Positions 28,499 through 33,102 of a stretch of DNA of 33,102 bases are shown here, in pieces (positions within the stretch are counted from its first letter, which is position 1; every line of letters begins with the position of its first letter). Source of the stretch: an uncultured Pelagibacteraceae bacterium. Its GTDB lineage: Bacteria; Pseudomonadota; Alphaproteobacteria; Pelagibacterales; Pelagibacteraceae. A program made the position numbers and the translations under genes. Where the stretch lies: contig CACKXR010000009.1 of assembly GCA_902604175.1 (NCBI GenBank), positions 1 to 33,102 on the forward strand, written 5' to 3'. Under the pieces are notes generated by a model. The model was given only the letters and a program-made list of their open reading frames with translations. It was not told where the DNA came from and did no database searches.

Positions 28499-29512
28499 AT
28501 GGGATCAGTCGTTCAGCTTAAAAATCAGATAAATAATTCATATTTTCAGTTAAAGGATTCTCTTGAGGACAAGCTTATTTTAACTGAGGAAAAAATTAAA
28601 ACTAAATTAATTAGTGATGTAGAACTAGTTCAAAAAATGACTGACTATCATATGAAAACTGGTGGCAAAAGGCTAAGAGCTCTTCTCACTTTAGGATCTG
28701 CAAAATTATGTGGTTATACAAAAGGTTCAAGAGATGTGAATTTAGCAGCATGTGTTGAACTAATTCATAGTGCAACTTTAATGCATGATGACGTTATAGA
28801 TCAGGGTGAAGTTAGGAGAGGAAAGGAAACTTTAAATAAAGTTTGGAATAATCATTCGTCAGTTTTAGTAGGTGACTATTTGCTAAGTAGATGCTTTGAG
28901 ATGATGGTTGAAGACGGCAACATAGAAGTTCTGAAATTATTATCATCTACTTCATCAAAAATAGCTCAAGGAGAAGTTTTACAGCTTCAACATAAAGGTG
29001 AAGTCGATATGTTGGAAGAGACTTATCTAAAAATAATTTCTGCAAAAACTGCTGAATTGTTTGCAGCAGCTACAAAAGTTGGTGCAATTTTATCTGATAG
29101 TAATAAAAAAGAAAAAGATGCGCTTGAATTTTATGGCAGAAATCTTGGACTTACTTTCCAAATTGCTGATGATACACTTGATTACAACGCTGAACTTAAA
29201 TTATTTGGAAAGAAAATAGGACAAGATTTTTCTGAGGGAAAAATTACACTTCCAATAATTTTACTTTATCAAAAGCTAGAGATCGAAGAAAAAAATAACT
29301 TAATTAATATGTTCAGTAAAAATACTAGAGATAAAAATGATTTAGATAAAATAATTGCTTTAATTAATAAGCACAAAATTATAAATGAGTGTTACCAGAA
29401 AGCTCAGCATTATATTAATCTTGCTTCAAATTCGCTGAGTGTTTTTGAAGATACTAAAGAAAAAGAAATTTTAAAAAATTTAACAACATTTAGTTTATCT
29501 AGAAGTTTTTAA
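28499..29512 (+). CDS. ispB: Long-chain polyprenyl diphosphate synthase (octaprenyl-type)
   Basis: A trans-prenyltransferase that builds the ubiquinone side chain from isopentenyl diphosphate. The 337-residue protein has both aspartate-rich motifs, DDVID at 97-101 and DDTLD at 224-228. It also has GGKRLRALL near 55-63 for substrate binding. The fifth residue before the first motif is a small alanine (A92), consistent with a long-chain product; the exact length (C40 to C50) cannot be read from sequence. It starts at the edge of a divergent gap with sppA. Its stop codon overlaps the pdxH stop by 4 bases, tail to tail. Confidence 0.93.
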   Translation: MGSVVQLKNQINNSYFQLKDSLEDKLILTEEKIKTKLISDVELVQKMTDYHMKTGGKRLRALLTLGSAKLCGYTKGSRDVNLAACVELIHSATLMHDDVIDQGEVRRGKETLNKVWNNHSSVLVGDYLLSRCFEMMVEDGNIEVLKLLSSTSSKIAQGEVLQLQHKGEVDMLEETYLKIISAKTAELFAAATKVGAILSDSNKKEKDALEFYGRNLGLTFQIADDTLDYNAELKLFGKKIGQDFSEGKITLPIILLYQKLEIEEKNNLINMFSKNTRDKNDLDKIIALINKHKIINECYQKAQHYINLASNSLSVFEDTKEKEILKNLTTFSLSRSF

Positions 29513-30135
29513 GGACTCAAAAGAGATCTGATCCATTCTCCTTTAGAATTTTTCGTATATTTTAATCTTTCATGAATTCTATTATCTCCATCAAGCCAAA
29601 ATTCAATACTTGAGGGAGATAAGTTCCATCCTGACCAATAATTTGGTCGTGGAACCTTATTCTTATCTGCATATTTTTTTTTGTAATCTTTGATAGAATT
29701 ATCTAACTGTTCTCTATCTTTAAGTTCTTTACTTTGTTTAGATGCCCATGCTCCAATTCTACTTTCATAACTTCTTGAATTATAGTAATTATCTGCAACC
29801 TCATTAGGTACCAATGAAACTGTGCCATTAACTCTAATTTGTCTTAGTAAACTCTTCCAATGAAAACACATTGCTACATTTGGATTTTGTTTTAATTCAT
29901 GTCCTTTTTGACTATCTAAATTTGTATAAAATACAAATCCATTTTGATTGAAGTCTTTTAATAAGACCATTCTTACAGAAGGGACATTATTTTTATTCGA
30001 TGTTGCTAACGCTACTGCATTAGGGTCGTTTGGCTCAGTTTTTTTTGCCTCTTCCATCCAAGTATCGAATAAATGTATTGGATCATCTAAATCCATAAAA
30101 CAACTATTAAGCCCAAGTGAGTTTTTTTGATTCAT
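29509..30135 (-). CDS. pdxH: Pyridoxamine/pyridoxine 5'-phosphate oxidase
   Basis: PdxH is an FMN enzyme that oxidises pyridoxine or pyridoxamine phosphate to pyridoxal 5'-phosphate. The 208-residue protein has the split-barrel FMN fold signatures: PSVRMVLLKDF (about 53-63), GFVFYTNLDSQKG, RQIRVNGTV, and the C-terminal GWNLSPSSIEFW followed by NRIHER, where the Arg-x-His pair contacts the substrate. The length matches the family. It converges with ispB and diverges from aroC across a 33-bp gap. Confidence 0.96.
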   Translation of the reverse strand: MNQKNSLGLNSCFMDLDDPIHLFDTWMEEAKKTEPNDPNAVALATSNKNNVPSVRMVLLKDFNQNGFVFYTNLDSQKGHELKQNPNVAMCFHWKSLLRQIRVNGTVSLVPNEVADNYYNSRSYESRIGAWASKQSKELKDREQLDNSIKDYKKKYADKNKVPRPNYWSGWNLSPSSIEFWLDGDNRIHERLKYTKNSKGEWIRSLLSP

Positions 30136-30155
30136 AATTTAAACAAAATAATCTA

Positions 30156-30161
30156 TATAAT
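30156..30161 (+). promoter_or_regulatory. Consensus -10 box of aroC, seven bases before the start codon
   Basis: A perfect TATAAT ends seven bases before the aroC ATG, in a 33-bp gap shared with divergent pdxH. Transcription would begin at or next to the ATG, implying a leaderless aroC message. No convincing -35 at the right distance is seen, and the surrounding DNA is nearly all A+T, so chance is possible. Confidence 0.35.
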
Positions 30162-30168
30162 ATAAATA

Positions 30169-31251
30169 ATGTCATTTAATACATTTGGAAAGCTATTTCG
30201 TTTCTCTACTTGGGGTGAATCTCATGGTCCTGCTATTGGCTGTATCGTTGATGGATGCCCACCAAATATTAATTTAAGTGAAAAAGATATACAAAAAGAA
30301 CTTGATAAGAGAAAACCAGGACAATCAAAATTTACAACACAAAGAAAAGAGGACGATAAAGTTCAAATATTATCTGGAATTTTTGAAGGTAGAACTACTG
30401 GTACACCAATATCCTTAATTATTTATAATAAAGATATGAGATCTAAGGATTATGGAAAAATTAAGGATAAATTTAGACCTGGACACGCTGACTTTACTTA
30501 CTTCAAAAAATATGGAATTAGAGACCACAGAGGTGGTGGAAGATCATCAGCTAGAGAAACTGCATCAAGAGTTGCAGCTGGTGCAATAGCAAAGTTGGTC
30601 TTACAAAAAAAATTAGGTAAAAAATTCAAAGTTGTAGGTGCAGTTACTCAACTAGGTATATTGGGATGCGATACAAACAAATGGGATGACAAAATAATTT
30701 CAAAAAATCCATTTTTTTGTCCTGACAAATCAATGATTAAACTTTGGGAAAAATATTTGTTAGGAGTAAGAAAATCTGGATCATCATGTGGTGCAGTGAT
30801 TGAAATAAGAGCGAAAGGAATTCCGGTAGGATTGGGTGCACCTATTTACTCAAAACTAGACTCTGATATAGCATCTAGTTTCATGAGTATTAATGCTGTT
30901 AAAGGAGTTAATATTGGTGCAGGAATGAACTCTGCACAACTAAGTGGTGAACAAAACTCAGATGAAATTTCACAAAAAGGTAAAAAAATAAAATTTAATT
31001 CAAATAATGCTGGTGGAATATTGGGTGGTATTTCAACTGGACAAGAAATTATTGCTTCATTTGCTGTAAAACCAACATCTTCAATCTTAACAACAAGAGA
31101 TACTGTCGATAAATTTGGAAAAAATACAACAATATCTGTTACAGGAAGGCATGATCCATGTGTTGGAATAAGAGCTGTACCTGTTGGTGAGGCAATGATG
31201 AATTGTGTTTTATTAGATCACTATCTAATGAACAAAGCTCAGTGTCAGTAG
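30169..31251 (+). CDS. aroC: Chorismate synthase
   Basis: AroC converts 5-enolpyruvylshikimate 3-phosphate to chorismate, the last shikimate step, using reduced FMN. The 360-residue length equals the family norm. Conserved blocks are [18 protein letters not shown] at the N-terminus, GRTTGTPI near 76, [28 protein letters not shown] and [17 protein letters not shown] near the C-terminus. It ends 6 bp from the convergent dxs gene. No Shine-Dalgarno precedes the ATG. Confidence 0.97.
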   Translation: MSFNTFGKLFRFSTWGESHGPAIGCIVDGCPPNINLSEKDIQKELDKRKPGQSKFTTQRKEDDKVQILSGIFEGRTTGTPISLIIYNKDMRSKDYGKIKDKFRPGHADFTYFKKYGIRDHRGGGRSSARETASRVAAGAIAKLVLQKKLGKKFKVVGAVTQLGILGCDTNKWDDKIISKNPFFCPDKSMIKLWEKYLLGVRKSGSSCGAVIEIRAKGIPVGLGAPIYSKLDSDIASSFMSINAVKGVNIGAGMNSAQLSGEQNSDEISQKGKKIKFNSNNAGGILGGISTGQEIIASFAVKPTSSILTTRDTVDKFGKNTTISVTGRHDPCVGIRAVPVGEAMMNCVLLDHYLMNKAQCQ

Positions 31252-31257
31252 AACAAT

Positions 31258-33102
31258 TTAATTTTTTACAACTTTGATAGAATTTTTATTAAATAAAATA
31301 TCTAAAATTTTCTTTGAAATGTGAGAAGCATTTAATCCAGCAATTTCATACATTTTATTAGGGGTATCTTGTTCAATAAACTTATCAGGTAAATTCATTG
31401 ATCTAAATTTTAGACCTTTGTCAAATATCCCTTTCTCAGCAAGTAAGTTTTTTACATGCGAACCGAAACCTCCAATTGAACCCTCTTCAATAGAGATTAA
31501 AATTTCATGCTCTCTAGCACATTTCATAATCAATTCCTCGTCTAGGGGTTTGGCAAACCTTGCATCAATAATAGTAGTTGAAACTCCTTTTTGTTTTAAA
31601 AGATCTGCCGCTAGTTTGCATTCTTCAAGTCTTGTGCCTAAGCTTAAAAGGCATACTTGACTACCATTTTGAATTATTCTTCCTTTTCCAATTTCAATTT
31701 TTTCTTCTATTGATGGAAGTTCAACTCCAACACCTACTCCTCTTGGATATCTAATTGCACTTGGCCTGTCATTAATATCTACTGAGGTATTTATCATTTT
31801 AACCAACTCAGCTTCGTCACTCGCAGCCATTACAATGAAATTCGGTAATGTTGATAAATAAGTAATATCAAATGAACCAGCGTGTGTTGATCCATCAGCG
31901 CCAACTAATCCAGCTCTATCAATTGCGAATCTTACTGGTAAGCTTTGTATAGCTACATCATGAACAACTTGATCATAAGCTCTTTGTAAAAATGTTGAGT
32001 AAATTGCGGCATAGGGTTTGTATCCCTCTGTTGCCATCCCAGCTGCAAATGTTACGGCGTGTTGCTCAGCTATACCAACATCAAACATTCTTTTTGGGAA
32101 CTCTTTGCCAAATATGTCCATTCCTGTTCCACCAGGCATTGCTGCTGTTATTCCAACAATTTTACTATCTTTTTTTGCATGCTTTATAAGAGTATTTGCA
32201 AATACTTTTGTATATGAAGGTAAATTAGAACCACTTTTATTTTGTTCGCCAGTGTCAACATTAAATTTTGAAACTCCGTGATAATGATCTTTAGCTTTTT
32301 CTGCGTAACTATATCCTTTACCTTTTTGTGTTTTAATATGAATCATAATTGGACCCTCATGATTTATGTCTCTAGCATTTTTTAAAATTGGAATGAGAGT
32401 TGATAAATCATGCCCATCAATTGGTCCAACATAATAAAAACCTAATGAATTAAACATAGTGCCACCAGTAAAGGCTGATCTTAAAAAATCTTCTGCTTTT
32501 CCAGCCTTTGCACTAAATCTCTTTGAAAATGCAGAAGTAATTAATTTTATAGTTTCTCTAAAACTAAAATATATTTTTCCAGTCAATAATTTTGCAAGAT
32601 ATGTTCTCATTGCTCCAACTGGTTTTGCAATTGACATATCATTATCGTTTAAAATAACAATCATTTTGGTTTTTGAAGCACCTGCATTATTCATTGCCTC
32701 ATAAGCCATTCCAGCACTGATAGCACCGTCTCCTATTACTGCTATTACGTTTGAGGATTTATTTTCTAATTTATTTGCCTCAGCTATACCTAGCGCAGAA
32801 GAAATTGATGTTGAACTATGAGCTGCACCGAAAGGATCATATTCACTTTCAGTTCTTTTTGTAAAACCCGATAATCCATTACCTTGTCGTAAAGTTCTAA
32901 TTTTATCTTTTCTTCCCGTTAAAATTTTATGTGGATAGGATTGATGTCCTACATCCCAAATTAGTTTGTCATTTGGTGTATCAAATACATAATGAAGGGC
33001 TACGGTTAGTTCTACAACACCTAAACCTGCACCTAAATGACCACCTGTTTGAGATACAGCATCTATCATTTCATCTCTGACTTCTTTTGCAACTTTTGGT
33101 AA
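31258..33102 (-). CDS. dxs: 1-deoxy-D-xylulose-5-phosphate synthase, 5' end beyond the window
   Basis: Dxs condenses pyruvate and glyceraldehyde 3-phosphate to DXP, the entry to the non-mevalonate isoprenoid pathway and a precursor for other cofactors, using thiamine diphosphate. The reading frame stays open to the window edge ([12 protein letters not shown] leads into an internal ATG at 33069). That ATG is therefore not the true start, and roughly 25-30 N-terminal residues are missing. Seen are [44 protein letters not shown], the thiamine-binding [18 protein letters not shown], and the transketolase-type glutamate in [15 protein letters not shown]-terminal RYPRGVG and GGFGSHV complete the enzyme. 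It converges with aroC. Confidence 0.96.
   Translation of the reverse strand, partial: LPKVAKEVRDEMIDAVSQTGGHLGAGLGVVELTVALHYVFDTPNDKLIWDVGHQSYPHKILTGRKDKIRTLRQGNGLSGFTKRTESEYDPFGAAHSSTSISSALGIAEANKLENKSSNVIAVIGDGAISAGMAYEAMNNAGASKTKMIVILNDNDMSIAKPVGAMRTYLAKLLTGKIYFSFRETIKLITSAFSKRFSAKAGKAEDFLRSAFTGGTMFNSLGFYYVGPIDGHDLSTLIPILKNARDINHEGPIMIHIKTQKGKGYSYAEKAKDHYHGVSKFNVDTGEQNKSGSNLPSYTKVFANTLIKHAKKDSKIVGITAAMPGGTGMDIFGKEFPKRMFDVGIAEQHAVTFAAGMATEGYKPYAAIYSTFLQRAYDQVVHDVAIQSLPVRFAIDRAGLVGADGSTHAGSFDITYLSTLPNFIVMAASDEAELVKMINTSVDINDRPSAIRYPRGVGVGVELPSIEEKIEIGKGRIIQNGSQVCLLSLGTRLEECKLAADLLKQKGVSTTIIDARFAKPLDEELIMKCAREHEILISIEEGSIGGFGSHVKNLLAEKGIFDKGLKFRSMNLPDKFIEQDTPNKMYEIAGLNASHISKKILDILFNKNSIKVVKN

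Noticed and set aside
31258-33069. A 603-residue Dxs starting at the ATG at 33069
   Set aside because: The frame continues upstream to the window edge with family-like residues, so that ATG is internal and the gene is cut by the window.

Overview
The window looks like a piece of a SAR11 (Candidatus Pelagibacter, Alphaproteobacteria) chromosome. This is inferred from the strong A+T bias (by eye about 30% G+C, not computed), the extreme packing (most gene junctions are 0-10 bp or overlap), the lysine/asparagine/isoleucine-rich proteins, the gene orders hflK-hflC-DUF2065-degP and glyQ-glyS-ppdK, and a circularly permuted two-piece tmRNA gene of the alphaproteobacterial type. I see no insertion sequence, prophage, CRISPR array, tRNA or rRNA. 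Almost all genes are core housekeeping genes.

Layout. Positions 14-4773 form a signalling and nitrogen cluster: a GAF-SpoIIE/PP2C phosphatase on the plus strand, then, on the minus strand, a D-amino-acid dehydrogenase (dadA-like) and an ammonium transporter fused to a second SpoIIE/PP2C phosphatase. Sixteen consecutive genes lie on the minus strand from 19862 down to 1306. In transcription order they are hflK, hflC, a DUF2065 protein and a DegP-type protease (membrane protein quality control); miaA (tRNA modification); ilvI, ilvH, ilvC and leuA (branched-chain amino acids); mreB, mreC, mreD, mrdA and rodA (rod-shape wall synthesis); then the Amt fusion and dadA. mrp is divergent from hflK and converges on thyX. 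The tmRNA gene lies between thyX and ppdK. The run ppdK-glyS-glyQ-sppA (minus) is divergent from ispB (plus). pdxH (minus) and aroC (plus) diverge from each other, and a 5'-truncated dxs (minus) runs off the right edge.

How the parts fit. The ilv/leu genes supply branched-chain amino acids. MreBCD, PBP2 and RodA make the elongation machine. HflKC and DegP act in envelope proteolysis. DadA releases ammonia from D-amino acids, while the Amt fusion could both import ammonium and report it to a phosphatase output. IspB and Dxs serve isoprenoid/quinone synthesis, AroC the shikimate pathway, and PdxH the PLP supply.

Most notable. The Amt-PP2C fusion and its free-standing paralogue two genes away form a candidate ammonium-responsive phosphatase system whose substrate is not visible here. 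Next is the compact tmRNA/thyX locus, with a short tag and a probably shared promoter. No stretch longer than about 300 bases lacks a gene. The largest gap between protein genes (21667-21979) is filled by the tmRNA.
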